Below are positions 29,127-38,024 of a stretch of 64,000 nucleotides of DNA, in pieces. Where the stretch lies: positions 2,542,001 to 2,606,000 of the forward strand of contig NZ_SNWG01000001.1 of the NCBI RefSeq assembly GCF_004362195.1, in the 5' to 3' direction. Made by a program: the position numbers and the translations under genes. The notes below the pieces were generated by a model. The model did no database searches. It was not told the origin of the DNA and worked only from the letters and a program-made list of their open reading frames with translations. Position 1 is the first letter of the stretch, and each line of letters opens with the position of its first letter. The DNA is from Microbacterium sp. BK668 (GTDB taxonomy: Bacteria > Actinomycetota > Actinomycetes > Actinomycetales > Microbacteriaceae).

Positions 29127-29594
29127 ATGGGTGTGAAGACCGCCGTGGCCGCGGGCGCAGTAGGCGTGGCCGCAGGACTCGTCGCGAGGTCGCTGGTGCG
29201 AGCGAAGACCGATTCGCAGGGCGACAGTCGGCATCCCGAGGGATGGAAGTCGGTGACCATTCTCGGGGATGCCGCAGCCTTCGACCAGGGCGGCTATCCC
29301 GCCCCGTTGCAGCGCCTCGCGGAACTGATCGAGGTCCGCGTCAACCCGGCACCGGGCGACAAGGGATTCGAAGTGCACGCGCGTCTGCGCGAGGACGCGG
29401 AAGCAGGAGACGCCGTCGGGGACGACGATCCCGAGCAGGCGCTGCGGGCCGCGTTGCGCGACGCCAAGCAGCTGTTCGAGACGGGAGAGGTGCTCCGCGC
29501 AAAGCCGCGTCCGCATGGCAAGCGACCGGCAACGTTGCTCGGCGGTGTCGTCGACAAGGCCGAAGACGATGCGAAGGGCGAGGGTGTGCTGTGA
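29127..29594 (+). CDS. SRPBCC-related membrane-anchored partner protein (155 aa)
   Basis: A 155-residue protein with a short N-terminal hydrophobic stretch (AVAAGAVGVAAGLVARSLV) that could be a signal anchor. A segment beginning GWKSVTILGDAAAF and containing PAPGDKGFEVHARL resembles part of actinobacterial cyclase/SRPBCC-like proteins. AAGGGAGAAG precedes the ATG. Its stop overlaps the GTG of the alcohol dehydrogenase, so they form a pair. The function is not known; it may be a partner of the dehydrogenase. Confidence 0.6.
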   Translation: MGVKTAVAAGAVGVAAGLVARSLVRAKTDSQGDSRHPEGWKSVTILGDAAAFDQGGYPAPLQRLAELIEVRVNPAPGDKGFEVHARLREDAEAGDAVGDDDPEQALRAALRDAKQLFETGEVLRAKPRPHGKRPATLLGGVVDKAEDDAKGEGVL

Positions 29595-30760
29595 AAGCCC
29601 TCTGCTGGACCGGGGTGAACAAGCTCGCGGTGGAAAACGTCGACGACCCCGCAATCCTCAACGACCAGGACATCATCGTCCGGGTCGCCCTCACCACTTC
29701 TTGCGGCTCCGACCTGCATCTGCTCGGCGGCTACGTCCCCACGATGCGCGCCGGAGATGTCCTCGGCCACGAGTTCCTCGGCGAAGTCGTCGAGACAGGA
29801 TCTGCCGTGACCAAGCACAAGGTCGGCGATCGGGTGGTGGTGTGCTCCTTCATCAGTTGCGGCAGGTGCTGGTTCTGCAAGAACGACCTGTACTCGCTCT
29901 GCGACAACGGCAACCCCAACGCCGGCATCCCCGAGATGCTGTGGGGCCAGGCACCCGGCGGGTGCTACGGCTACTCGCACGCACTCGGCGGATGGGCGGG
30001 CAGTCATGCCGAGTACATCCGAGTCCCGTACGCCGACCAGGGCGCCTTCCCAGTGCCCGACGGGGTCAGCAACGAACGTGCGCTGTTCGCTTCGGATGCC
30101 GCGCCCACCGGGTGGATGGGAGCCGACCTGGGCGGAGTCAAGCCGGGTGACACCGTGGCTGTGTGGGGCGCGGGCGGAGTAGGGCAGATGGCTGCCAGAG
30201 CATCCCTGCTGCTCGGCGCCGAACGCGTCATCGTCATCGACCGCTACCAGGAGCGCCTCGCGCAAGTCTCAGAGGTGATCGGCGCCGAGACGATGAACTA
30301 CGAGACGAGCGAAGTGCTCGCCGAGTTGCGCGAACTCACCGGCGGGCGCGGACCGGATGTGTGCATCGAGGCGGTCGGGATGGAGGCTCACTCCGATCGC
30401 ATCGACTTCGCATACGACCAGATCAAGCAGCAGCTGAGGCTTCAGACAGACCGGCCCACGGCAGTGCGGGAGGCGATCTTCGCCGCACGCAAGGGTGGAA
30501 GTGTCTTCGTGCTCGGTGTCTTCGGCGGGTTCGTCGACAAGTTCCCGCTCGGTCCGCTGATGAACAAAGGTCTGACGCTGCGCTCCGCACAGCAGCACGG
30601 TCACCGCTACATCCCGATGCTGCTGGAGCGGATGTCTCGGGACGAACTGGTCACGGAGCATCTCGCCACTCATGTGATGCCGCTCGATGAGGGGCCGAAG
30701 GGTTACGAGATGTTTAAGGAGAAGACCGACGGCTGCGTGCGAGCAGTCTTCCAGCCATAG
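29591..30760 (+). CDS. Zinc-dependent alcohol dehydrogenase
   Basis: A 389-residue medium-chain dehydrogenase. The catalytic zinc ligands are Cys38 (SCGSDLH) and GHE at 59-61; the structural zinc is held by Cys90, Cys93, Cys96 and Cys104. The Rossmann domain has VAVWGAGGVGQ. The extended family of formaldehyde-dehydrogenase-like enzymes with the GGYGYSHALGG-type insertion fits best. GTG start overlapping the preceding gene. The substrate is unproven. It is followed 124 bp later by a second dehydrogenase. Confidence 0.88.
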   Translation: MKALCWTGVNKLAVENVDDPAILNDQDIIVRVALTTSCGSDLHLLGGYVPTMRAGDVLGHEFLGEVVETGSAVTKHKVGDRVVVCSFISCGRCWFCKNDLYSLCDNGNPNAGIPEMLWGQAPGGCYGYSHALGGWAGSHAEYIRVPYADQGAFPVPDGVSNERALFASDAAPTGWMGADLGGVKPGDTVAVWGAGGVGQMAARASLLLGAERVIVIDRYQERLAQVSEVIGAETMNYETSEVLAELRELTGGRGPDVCIEAVGMEAHSDRIDFAYDQIKQQLRLQTDRPTAVREAIFAARKGGSVFVLGVFGGFVDKFPLGPLMNKGLTLRSAQQHGHRYIPMLLERMSRDELVTEHLATHVMPLDEGPKGYEMFKEKTDGCVRAVFQP

Positions 30761-30884
30761 CGCGCCCGGCCCGGGCGTGCGTTCGTCTCGCCGGCTCACT
30801 GCCGCGAAGAGAACCGAGGGCCGCATGTCAGCCATCGCCGCGAACTGACGCACCCATTCATCACCCTCGCTGGAAGGCAAGGAA

Positions 30885-32045
30885 ATGAAAGCTGTCGTAT
30901 ACGAAGGTCCTCGCACGGTGAGCGTCCAAGACGTACCCGACGCCCGCATCGAGCGACCGACCGATGTGCTCGTGCGCATCACGACCACGAACATCTGCGG
31001 CTCCGACCTGCACATGTACGAAGGAAGAACCGATTTCGAGACTGGCCGATGGTTCGGTCAGGAGAACATGGGCGAGGTCATCGAGGTCGGAGACGGCGTC
31101 GACAAAATCCAGGTCGGCGACTACGTCGTCCTCCCGTTCAACGTCGCGTGCGGGCACTGCAAGAACTGCGAGCGCGGCCTGACCAATTACTGCCTCACCG
31201 CCCAACCGAACCCCGAGTGGGCCGGCGCAGCCTACGGGTTCGCAGACATGGGGCCGTGGGCAGGCGGTCAAGCAGAACTGCTTCGCGTGCCGTGGGGCGA
31301 CTTCAACTGCCTCCGACTCGGAGAAGACGCCGAAGAGAAGCAGACCGACTACGTGATGCTCGCCGACATCTTCCCGACGGGCTACCACGCCACCGAGCTC
31401 GCGCACGTCAAGCCCGGGGATCAGACCGTCATCTACGGTGCCGGGCCCGTCGGATGGATGGCCGCGTACTCCGCGATCCTGAAGGGGGCCGGGAAGGTCA
31501 TGGTCGTCGACCGTCACCCCGATCGCCTGCGCAAGATCGAGGAGATCGGCGCCATCCCGATCGACGACTCGGCGGTCGATCCCGTCGAAGCCGTCAACGA
31601 CATGACGATGGGGCTCGGTGCCGACAACGGCTGCGAGTGCGTCGGGTATCAGGCGCACGACCCCGATGGCAACGAGGACATCAACCTCACCCTGAACCGA
31701 CTCGTTCAGTCGGTTCGCTTCACCGGCGAGATCGGCGTGGTCGGGGTCTTCATCCCGCAGGACCCGGGCGCTGCCGACCCGTTGGCGAAGCAAGGGAAGG
31801 CGGTGTTCGATTTCGGTGAGTTCTGGTTCCGTGGCCAGAAGCTCGGCAGCGGCCAATGTCCCGTCAAGCGCTACAACAGGCAGCTGCGCGACCTGATCGC
31901 CGGAGAGAAGGCGACGCCGTCACAGATCGTCAGCCACGAACTCGGTCTCGAAGATGCTCCCCGCGCCTACGAGCACTTCGACAACCGGGATGACGGCTGG
32001 ACCAAGGTGGTGCTGCACCCGGAGTTCTCTTCCGACGGCTCGTAA
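30885..32045 (+). CDS. Glutathione-independent formaldehyde dehydrogenase-like protein
   Basis: A 386-residue zinc dehydrogenase. Catalytic zinc ligands are Cys38 (ICGSDLHMYEGR) and GQE at 58-60, where the usual GHE is replaced by glutamine as in the P. putida FdhA group. Structural cysteines are 89, 92, 95 and 103. The NAD-binding loop is YGAGPVGWMAAYSA. The C-terminal part matches FdhA-like proteins (GQCPVKRYNRQL). GGAAGGAAAT precedes the ATG. It probably oxidises formaldehyde or a related aldehyde with NAD. Second dehydrogenase of the cluster. Confidence 0.85.
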   Translation: MKAVVYEGPRTVSVQDVPDARIERPTDVLVRITTTNICGSDLHMYEGRTDFETGRWFGQENMGEVIEVGDGVDKIQVGDYVVLPFNVACGHCKNCERGLTNYCLTAQPNPEWAGAAYGFADMGPWAGGQAELLRVPWGDFNCLRLGEDAEEKQTDYVMLADIFPTGYHATELAHVKPGDQTVIYGAGPVGWMAAYSAILKGAGKVMVVDRHPDRLRKIEEIGAIPIDDSAVDPVEAVNDMTMGLGADNGCECVGYQAHDPDGNEDINLTLNRLVQSVRFTGEIGVVGVFIPQDPGAADPLAKQGKAVFDFGEFWFRGQKLGSGQCPVKRYNRQLRDLIAGEKATPSQIVSHELGLEDAPRAYEHFDNRDDGWTKVVLHPEFSSDGS

Positions 32046-32098
32046 ACGCCCGCAACTCATCAGCAGACCAGCCGACGCTCAGCAGGAAGGAATGAGGA

Positions 32099-32776
32099 GT
32101 GACGAACGACGACGAACAGCGTCGCTCAGGCCGGCGAAGCGGTTCCCACCGATCCCGGCCGGACCGCGCGATCGCCTTCAGCGACGCCATCATCGCGATC
32201 GTCATCACCCTCCTCGTTCTCGACCTGCGGCCCCCCGACACCGAAGAAGGCGACTTGCTGGCCGGTCTGCTGGATGAGTGGCCCACCTACCTCGCCTACG
32301 CCGCCTCCTACCTCTACCTCGCAGTGATCTGGATGAACCACAAGGCCGCCTTCACCCGCATCGGTGAGATGGACGTCGGTCTCCAATGGGCGAACCTCGG
32401 CATCCTGGCGACTCTCGCACTGGTGCCCTGGCCGACCGCGGTGATCGCCGAAACTGCGCGAACCGGCAACCTCCAAGACGAAAAGGTCGCCGCTGGACTG
32501 TACGCACTCATCGGCGCACTGCTGTGCCTGTCGTGGCTGGTCTTCTTCTCGTACCTGGCAAGGCACCCGGAGCTCACGAAGGACGAAGTCGAGGACACCT
32601 ACTTCGTGCACGAGCGTCCCCGCGCGCTCATCGGGGTCGCGCTTTACCTGGCAGCGGGCGTAGCGGGAGTACTCATCCACCCCCTGGTCGCCTCAGTCGT
32701 GTTCCTGCTGCTTCCCGCTTACTACGCCATCACGAGCCACGGGCGCAGCATGCCGCAGAGGATCCTTCGCGGCTGA
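32099..32776 (+). CDS. TMEM175/DUF1211 family membrane protein (putative K+ channel)
   Basis: A 225-residue protein with six hydrophobic segments. The first begins RAIAFSDAIIAIVITLLVLDL, the R-x-x-x-FSD motif that lines the pore in bacterial TMEM175 potassium channels. The N-terminus is basic and polar. It starts at GTG after AGGAAGGAATGAGGA. It follows the formaldehyde dehydrogenase by 53 bp on the same strand. Channel activity is inferred from family membership. Confidence 0.82.
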   Translation: MTNDDEQRRSGRRSGSHRSRPDRAIAFSDAIIAIVITLLVLDLRPPDTEEGDLLAGLLDEWPTYLAYAASYLYLAVIWMNHKAAFTRIGEMDVGLQWANLGILATLALVPWPTAVIAETARTGNLQDEKVAAGLYALIGALLCLSWLVFFSYLARHPELTKDEVEDTYFVHERPRALIGVALYLAAGVAGVLIHPLVASVVFLLLPAYYAITSHGRSMPQRILRG

Positions 32777-33138
32777 CTACGACCCAAGGGCGTCCGCTCG
32801 GCGCCGTCCCGCATGCTTCATCCGCGGTGGAGGTTCCCATGTGTGCAGCACACCTACCGCACCGCGTGCCGTGACCGAGCGGGCCTTGCAGGCGAGGTGG
32901 CCGATTGCCCTGCGGGAGAGTGAGGCCGAGAGCGTCAACTAGACCCGGCAGTGGTCAAGAGGATCCTCAAGCGCGCAAGGAACGGAAGCGGCACCATCGG
33001 CGCGCATTCGTCCGGTCCACATCCGTGGCCACGTTCCCAGCGCGCTTGAGATGCGCCGACGATCTGTCCCGCTGCCGCGAATATCCGTATACCCGCGGAC
33101 GCACGAGGGGCCGGCAACGCCCGCTTCAGGATGCGGGT
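32777..33138. other. 362-nt intergenic stretch without recognisable content
   Basis: Lies between the converging TMEM175 gene and chimeric gene. It contains only short frames of no coding character, and I saw no repeat, tRNA or terminator with confidence. It may hold scars of earlier insertions. Confidence 0.4.
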
Positions 33139-33891
33139 TTAGGTCGCGGCAGTGAGCGAGCTCCGGTACTCGACGGCCGCAGGTTCCACGGCGTATTCGA
33201 GCACTTCGACGTTGTGTTCCCGAAGGGCTTCAAGGACCTGCTCGGGTGTCGCGCGGAAGTACTCTCGCCGAAGATTGACCTTGTTCAGGCGTCGGTCCGC
33301 GAAGTGCTGATGCAGCATCCCCTCGATTGCGACGGCGGCATCCGCGAAGAACAGCGCGTGGACGTCGAACCGGAATGGCACCGACGCGTCGCCTGGCTCG
33401 ATCACCCGATCCATCGGGTCCAGTCGGCGGGTGAGTCCGATCTTCACAACATCCGGACCGAAAGCGCCGATGTTGCTGATGACATACACGTACCCTGCGC
33501 GGATGTTCGCGGCGCGGTAGTCGACGTTCTCGATTGCGTGGTCGACATCGTCGAGCTTTGCGCGAAGCCGAGCTGCGCCGTCGACGTCTCCGTTGGCTTC
33601 GAGCGTGGAAAGCGCGTTGAGATAGTGAGTGCGCTCCTTCTGCAGGCGCTCCTTTTCCCGCACCGCGCCCAGACGATTCACCAAGCGTCCCGCTGCCACG
33701 CTTCCCATCAACGACCCGATCGGGCCGCACGCGATCATGAAGCCGAACGTCAGTACTGTGGGGTCGAACCGGTCCTTGAACTCCGGGTATCGCGTCACGA
33801 TCGTTGCGAACACCAACGCGTTTGCGATGAACAACAACGACACCCCGCGTTGCGCAGACGACACGGTCGCCCTCGAGGTGGATGCGTTCAC
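33139..33891 (-). CDS. Chimeric protein: MFS N-terminal fragment fused to DUF4041/T5orf172 (GIY-YIG) domain
   Basis: About 250 residues from a GTG start that is uncertain; the frame stays open to 34041. Residues 1 to about 76 look like the first two membrane segments of an MFS transporter (GVSLLFIANALVFATIVTRYPEFK, then GPIGSLMGSVAAGRLVNRLG). From about residue 78 the sequence is the end of a DUF4041 protein: a coiled segment (KERLQKERTHYLNAL), then the T5orf172/Mug113 GIY-YIG-like domain (AGYVYVISNIGAFGPDVVKIGLTRR, NLRREYF). The join, at about 33655-33670, is in frame. Neither part is complete, so it is probably the product of a deletion fusing two genes; whether it functions is unknown. Confidence 0.65.
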   Translation of the reverse strand: MNASTSRATVSSAQRGVSLLFIANALVFATIVTRYPEFKDRFDPTVLTFGFMIACGPIGSLMGSVAAGRLVNRLGAVREKERLQKERTHYLNALSTLEANGDVDGAARLRAKLDDVDHAIENVDYRAANIRAGYVYVISNIGAFGPDVVKIGLTRRLDPMDRVIEPGDASVPFRFDVHALFFADAAVAIEGMLHQHFADRRLNKVNLRREYFRATPEQVLEALREHNVEVLEYAVEPAAVEYRSSLTAAT

Positions 33892-34080
33892 CCCCGATCC
33901 GAGAGCGGCCCGCCGAGCGACCGCGCAGGATCCACCTGGGCGCAGCGTGCCTAGAACTGAGGTCGTCAGGCAGACGAACGCCCCGCGGGGGCCGAGATCG
34001 CTGGCGGCCCGCGGCGAGGGTCGGGAACGCGCGATCGCCATCCTCTTATGCCGCCAGCATCGGCATGAGACTCTACGTCA

Positions 34081-34308
34081 GTGGAGAGCATCGAATGGTG
34101 GCCGCTTTTGGACGCGACGACGAAGGACTGGCTGATCGCGCACAACGGCGAGCCATTGCCGTCAGACGTGCTTGGCAAGGTTGTCGCAGCCGGCGGCATC
34201 GTCACGTCGAACGCTTGGTGGATCGGCGAAGAAGGACCTGACGGCTTCTTCCTGTCCGACGAGGCCGTGGACTGGATCGAAGCTGTGGGGAACGCCGAAG
34301 AGCCCTGA
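34081..34308 (+). CDS. Small conserved-looking hypothetical protein (75 aa)
   Basis: A 75-residue acidic protein starting VESIEWWPLLDATTKDWLIAHNG and ending DEAVDWIEAVGNAEEP. It is tryptophan-rich, with a pattern suggesting a small helical fold. I recall similar short proteins from Microbacteriaceae but no function. GTG start; no clear ribosome binding site. It lies within the accessory region on the plus strand. Confidence 0.6.
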   Translation: MESIEWWPLLDATTKDWLIAHNGEPLPSDVLGKVVAAGGIVTSNAWWIGEEGPDGFFLSDEAVDWIEAVGNAEEP

Positions 34309-34489
34309 ACGCGTGCGCCCAGGGACCGACCATCGCGCATGGGGTGGCATCAGAGTCTCGCCCGACGAAGGGCTGGTACCGGACGGTGCTGGCGAGGGTC
34401 CCTCCTGGGCGGCCAGCCACCCGCTTGACCCTGACGCAACGTCAATCCTTCACTCTGGATCGCGTGATCCACCGCGGGACGGAGTCAAC

Positions 34490-35281
34490 ATGGCCAGCAC
34501 TACCCTGAGCGTGACGTGGACCGGCATGGTGCCGGTCGACGATACGGCTCTGGCTGTCACCGATCGGGGTGGCGCCGGGATGCCGGTGGTCTATCTCAAC
34601 GGCCAGTTCGCGACGCAGGGCTACTGGCGGCGGGTTATCGCCGAGCTCGGGTCGGACTGGCGGCACATCACCTACGACGAGCGGGCTCGAGGGCGCAGGT
34701 CGGGACGGTCGTCGGATTACTCGTTCGAGGCCGCGGTCCGCGATGTCGCCGCCGTGCTGGACGCGCGGGGCGTCGACCGCGCGGTGGTGGTCGGATGGTC
34801 GTATGGCGCGTTCGTCGCCGCTCACTGGGCGAGCCGCAACCCGGACCGGACGATCGGTGCGGTGCTGATCGACGGGGCGCAGCCGCACGACTGGCTCACC
34901 GATGACATGGCGGAAGGGATCCGCACTGCCTTCCGCCGCCTGCGATGGCTGACCGTTCCACTGCGCGTGACGGGTCTGACACCGCGGATGACGGCACGGG
35001 AGATGGCCGAATCCAACATCGAGGTCGGCATGCTCGCGCGGGAACGCCAGCTCGGTCCGCTGATGGACAGGATCGTCGTCCCGACTCGGTATGTCCTGGC
35101 GTCCGGCACGTCGTTCGGCAGCAAGGGGGATGGTCAGGAAAGGATTCGTGCCAGCGTGCCCGCGGTGACTGAACGCAACCCGCACATCACGATTCACGCC
35201 AAGGTCGCCAGCAATCACGGCGCGATCCTCCGCAAGGACTTCCGCACGATCGCCGAGGCGGTCCGCAGCGTTGCCGGTTGA
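34490..35281 (+). CDS. Alpha/beta hydrolase
   Basis: A 263-residue alpha/beta-hydrolase. The nucleophile elbow is GWSYG (Ser104), the oxyanion region is YLNGQFATQGYW, and the catalytic histidine is probably in ASNHGAILRKDF near the C-terminus. GGAG lies six bases before the ATG. It is followed after 15 bp by a MerR-type regulator, a pairing that suggests the regulator controls it. The substrate is unknown. Confidence 0.85.
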   Translation: MASTTLSVTWTGMVPVDDTALAVTDRGGAGMPVVYLNGQFATQGYWRRVIAELGSDWRHITYDERARGRRSGRSSDYSFEAAVRDVAAVLDARGVDRAVVVGWSYGAFVAAHWASRNPDRTIGAVLIDGAQPHDWLTDDMAEGIRTAFRRLRWLTVPLRVTGLTPRMTAREMAESNIEVGMLARERQLGPLMDRIVVPTRYVLASGTSFGSKGDGQERIRASVPAVTERNPHITIHAKVASNHGAILRKDFRTIAEAVRSVAG

Positions 35282-35296
35282 GGCAGTCTGGACCCG

Positions 35297-36088
35297 ATGC
35301 TCACCATTGGTCAGCTGGCCTCTTACGCCGGGGTGACGGTGCGGACAGTCCGCCACTACCACCAGATCGGCCTGCTTCCCGAGCCCGAACGCGACCACTC
35401 CGGCTACCGCAGCTACGACACCGCCGCGGTGGTGCGGCTGATCCGGATCCGCGTCCTTGCCGAGGCCGGAGTCCCTCTCGCCCGTGTGCAGCAACTCCTC
35501 CTCGCCGGCCCCGACGAGTTCGCCCAAGCCGTTCAGGAGATCGATGAGGGCCTTCGCGCCGACATTCGTCGCCTCCAGCGCAACCGCGAGCTGATCGCCA
35601 AGCTCGCCGCGGGCGACCACCTGACCCTTCCCCAGACCGTCCCGGACTACCTTGACCGGCTGCGCCGACTCGGCGTCGGCGAGGCCTACATAGAGCTCGA
35701 GCGAGACGCCTGGGTCATGCTCGCCGCGCAGGATCCGGGCAGCATCGGCCCCGTTATCGCCGAGAAGAACCGCCACCTCGACGAAGACCCCGATATGACG
35801 CGGCTCTACCGGCTCCTCAGCTCCGCGCCGGGATGGGCGCCCCACGATCCCCGAGTTGTCGAACTCGCCGACCTCGTCGAGCACCTCCGCATCCGCGCCC
35901 TCCAACGCGGCGAGCTGGAGATCAGCAGCACACACCAGGCGGACCCCGTCACGACCCTGCTCGACGCGGCCATGACCGAATCGGCACCGGTGGCCCGACA
36001 GCTGCTGACGATCCTGGAGCAACGCGGGTGGCGCGGCTGGAACCGAATCGAACGCATCCCAGAAGACCGCATCCGCCGTGATGACTAG
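35297..36088 (+). CDS. MerR family transcriptional regulator
   Basis: A 263-residue regulator. The winged-helix MerR domain is clear at the N-terminus (LTIGQLASYAGVTVRTVRHYHQIGLLPEPER, SGYRSYDTAAVVRLIRI), followed by the dimerising helix (residues about 80-105) and a long C-terminal effector region of about 150 residues without metal-binding cysteines. Downstream of and probably co-transcribed with the alpha/beta hydrolase. Likely a sensor of small molecules rather than metals. Confidence 0.9.
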   Translation: MLTIGQLASYAGVTVRTVRHYHQIGLLPEPERDHSGYRSYDTAAVVRLIRIRVLAEAGVPLARVQQLLLAGPDEFAQAVQEIDEGLRADIRRLQRNRELIAKLAAGDHLTLPQTVPDYLDRLRRLGVGEAYIELERDAWVMLAAQDPGSIGPVIAEKNRHLDEDPDMTRLYRLLSSAPGWAPHDPRVVELADLVEHLRIRALQRGELEISSTHQADPVTTLLDAAMTESAPVARQLLTILEQRGWRGWNRIERIPEDRIRRDD

Positions 36089-36357
36089 ACACGCTCAGCC
36101 CGCGAGGCCCGCACCGGAGACACGCACCCCACACAGCGGCGGCCTGCGCCTCGACTGCCCTTGTTGCGGCCCGGGTCTGATGGAGTGTCGACCGGACGCG
36201 GGCGCGGGCGACGATGCCGACGGCGAGGAGCACCAGGCACGGCACGCGTGAGCCGGGGATGTGGTCCCGCAACGACGTCGTCCAGACGCGCTGCGCCTCG
36301 CCTCGCGGTCGGCGCAAGGGCTTGTCTCGACTCGGCGCCGTGGGCGAGTCTGAGGCC

Positions 36358-36831
36358 ATGACCGATGTGACGCCCTTCCTCTGGTTCGACGCCGGCGCCG
36401 AGGAGGCGATCGGGTTCTACACCGCACTCGTGCCTGACTCGGAGATCGTCTCGCTCACGCACTATCCCGAAGGCGTCCCCGGGATGAGCGGCAAGGTCAT
36501 GCACGCCCACTTCCGCCTGCGGGGGAGGGACTATCTCGCGATGGATGCCGGACCCCAGTTCCCCTTCACCGAGGCGATCTCGCTCTACGTCTCGTGCGCC
36601 GACCAGACCGAGGTCGACCGTTACTGGGACGCGCTCATCGAGGGCGGCGAGGAGCAGCCGTGCGGCTGGCTGAAGGACCGGTGGGGCCTGTCGTGGCAGA
36701 TCATCCCGGATCGTCTCCTCGAGCTGATCCGCGACCCGGATCCCGACCGCTCGCACCGCGCGGTCCAGGCGATGCTGGCGATGAAGAAGATCGACATCGG
36801 CGCCGTCGAGGCGGCGGCAGCGGACGCGTGA
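36358..36831 (+). CDS. PhnB-like VOC family protein
   Basis: A 157-residue protein of the PhnB/3-dmu-9_3-mt type of the glyoxalase fold: VTPFLWFDAGAEEAIGFYTALVPDSEIV, then GKVMHAHFRLRGRDYLAMDAGPQFPFTEAIS, and the typical GWLKDRWGLSWQIIPDRLLELI. The 'methyltransferase' name used for the family is historical and not supported by structure. Its stop overlaps the GTG of the next gene by four bases. It marks the return to ordinary chromosomal content after the accessory region. Confidence 0.88.
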   Translation: MTDVTPFLWFDAGAEEAIGFYTALVPDSEIVSLTHYPEGVPGMSGKVMHAHFRLRGRDYLAMDAGPQFPFTEAISLYVSCADQTEVDRYWDALIEGGEEQPCGWLKDRWGLSWQIIPDRLLELIRDPDPDRSHRAVQAMLAMKKIDIGAVEAAAADA

Positions 36832-37973
36832 GCGCGGCGGTGCGGGCGGTCGCGGCATCCGTCGCCCTCTTCGCGCTGGTCACCATCGCCGGATGCACCG
36901 CGGCGCAACCGAGCGACTCGATCCCGCCGCCACCGGCCACACCCCTGGCGCCGTCCAGCACGCCGGTCGAAGCCGACGGCTTCTGGCGGCCCGTCAGAGC
37001 ACCGGAGACGCTCGCCTCGGGTCTCGAGGCGCCGTGGTCGGTCGTCCCGCTGGACAGTGGCGGCGCCCTCGTCAGTCAGCGCGATGACGGCGCCATCCTC
37101 GAGGCATCCGCGGCAGGAGATCTCCGGACCGTCGGAGTGGTCCCGGGCGTCGTCTCCGGAGGCGAATCCGGACTGCACGGCCTCGCCCTGTGGAGCGAGG
37201 GCGACGAGCGCTGGCTGTATGCATACCACGGCGCAGCCGACGACAACCGGGTGGTGCGGATGCCGCTGCGCGGCGCGACCGGATCGCTCGAGGTCGGCGA
37301 TCCCGAGGTCGTCCTCGAGGGCATCGCCCGCAACTCGACCCACAACGGCGGGCGCCTCGCCTTCGGGCCCGACGGCATGTTGTACGTCACGACGGGAGAC
37401 GCGCAGGACCGCGACGCATCGCAGGATCCCGATGCGCTGAACGGAAAGATCCTTCGCGTCACGCCCGAGGGACGGCCGGCGCCCGGGAACCCCTTCGGCA
37501 ACGCCGTCTACAGCCTCGGTCACCGCAACGTCCAGGGCATCGCATGGACGAGCGACGGCACGATGTGGGCCAGCGAGTTCGGACAGAACAGGTACGACGA
37601 GCTCAACCGCATCCAGCCCGGCGGCAACTACGGCTGGCCGGTCGTCGAGGGCACGGGCGACGACGAGCGGTACATCGATCCCGTGGTCACGTGGGCGACG
37701 TCGGATGCGAGTCCGAGCGGAATCGCGGCCGTCGGCGGCACGGTCTTCATGGCGGGACTCCGCGGCGAGCGGCTCTGGATCCTCGACACCTCCGGCGAGG
37801 CACTCGCGCGTGAGCCTGTCGCACTGCTCGAGGGGGAGCAGGGGCGCCTGCGGGACGTCGTGGCCGCGCCGGACGGTTCGCTCCGGCTCCTGACGAGCAA
37901 CACCGACGGCCGGGGCTCCCCCCGCGCCGGCGACGACGTGCTCCTGAGGCTGGACATCGCCCCGGAAGGCTGA
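36828..37973 (+). CDS. PQQ-dependent sugar dehydrogenase-like lipoprotein
   Basis: A 381-residue secreted protein. A signal peptide ends in the lipobox TIAGC (Cys23), so it is probably a membrane-anchored lipoprotein on the outer face of the membrane. The rest is a six-bladed beta-propeller of the GSDH (soluble aldose sugar dehydrogenase) family, with LEAPWSVVPLDSGG, ESGLHGLAL, STHNGGRLAFGPDGMLYVTTGD, GHRNVQGIAW and FGQNRYDELNRI. PQQ dependence is a family inference; no PQQ synthesis genes are in the window. Confidence 0.87.
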   Translation: MSAAVRAVAASVALFALVTIAGCTAAQPSDSIPPPPATPLAPSSTPVEADGFWRPVRAPETLASGLEAPWSVVPLDSGGALVSQRDDGAILEASAAGDLRTVGVVPGVVSGGESGLHGLALWSEGDERWLYAYHGAADDNRVVRMPLRGATGSLEVGDPEVVLEGIARNSTHNGGRLAFGPDGMLYVTTGDAQDRDASQDPDALNGKILRVTPEGRPAPGNPFGNAVYSLGHRNVQGIAWTSDGTMWASEFGQNRYDELNRIQPGGNYGWPVVEGTGDDERYIDPVVTWATSDASPSGIAAVGGTVFMAGLRGERLWILDTSGEALAREPVALLEGEQGRLRDVVAAPDGSLRLLTSNTDGRGSPRAGDDVLLRLDIAPEG

Positions 37974-38012
37974 CCTGGGCCGCCCACCCGTGCTTCCCGG
38001 AGGGGCGGACGC

Positions 38013-38018
38013 TACGTT
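38013..38018 (+). promoter_or_regulatory. -10 box of the metallopeptidase gene (leaderless type)
   Basis: TACGTT, six bases before the GTG at 38025. Confidence 0.4.
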
Positions 38019-38024
38019 GATCGA

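Noticed and set aside
33891..34041. N-terminal extension of the chimeric gene to an ATG at 34041
   Set aside because: The added 50 residues are Arg/Ser/Pro-rich without family resemblance, and MFS relatives start close to the first membrane segment; the GTG at 33891 was preferred, with low certainty.
36089..36357. Gene fragment between MerR and the VOC gene
   Set aside because: Short hydrophobic minus-strand stretches are visible but no family could be recognised; too little to call a pseudogene.
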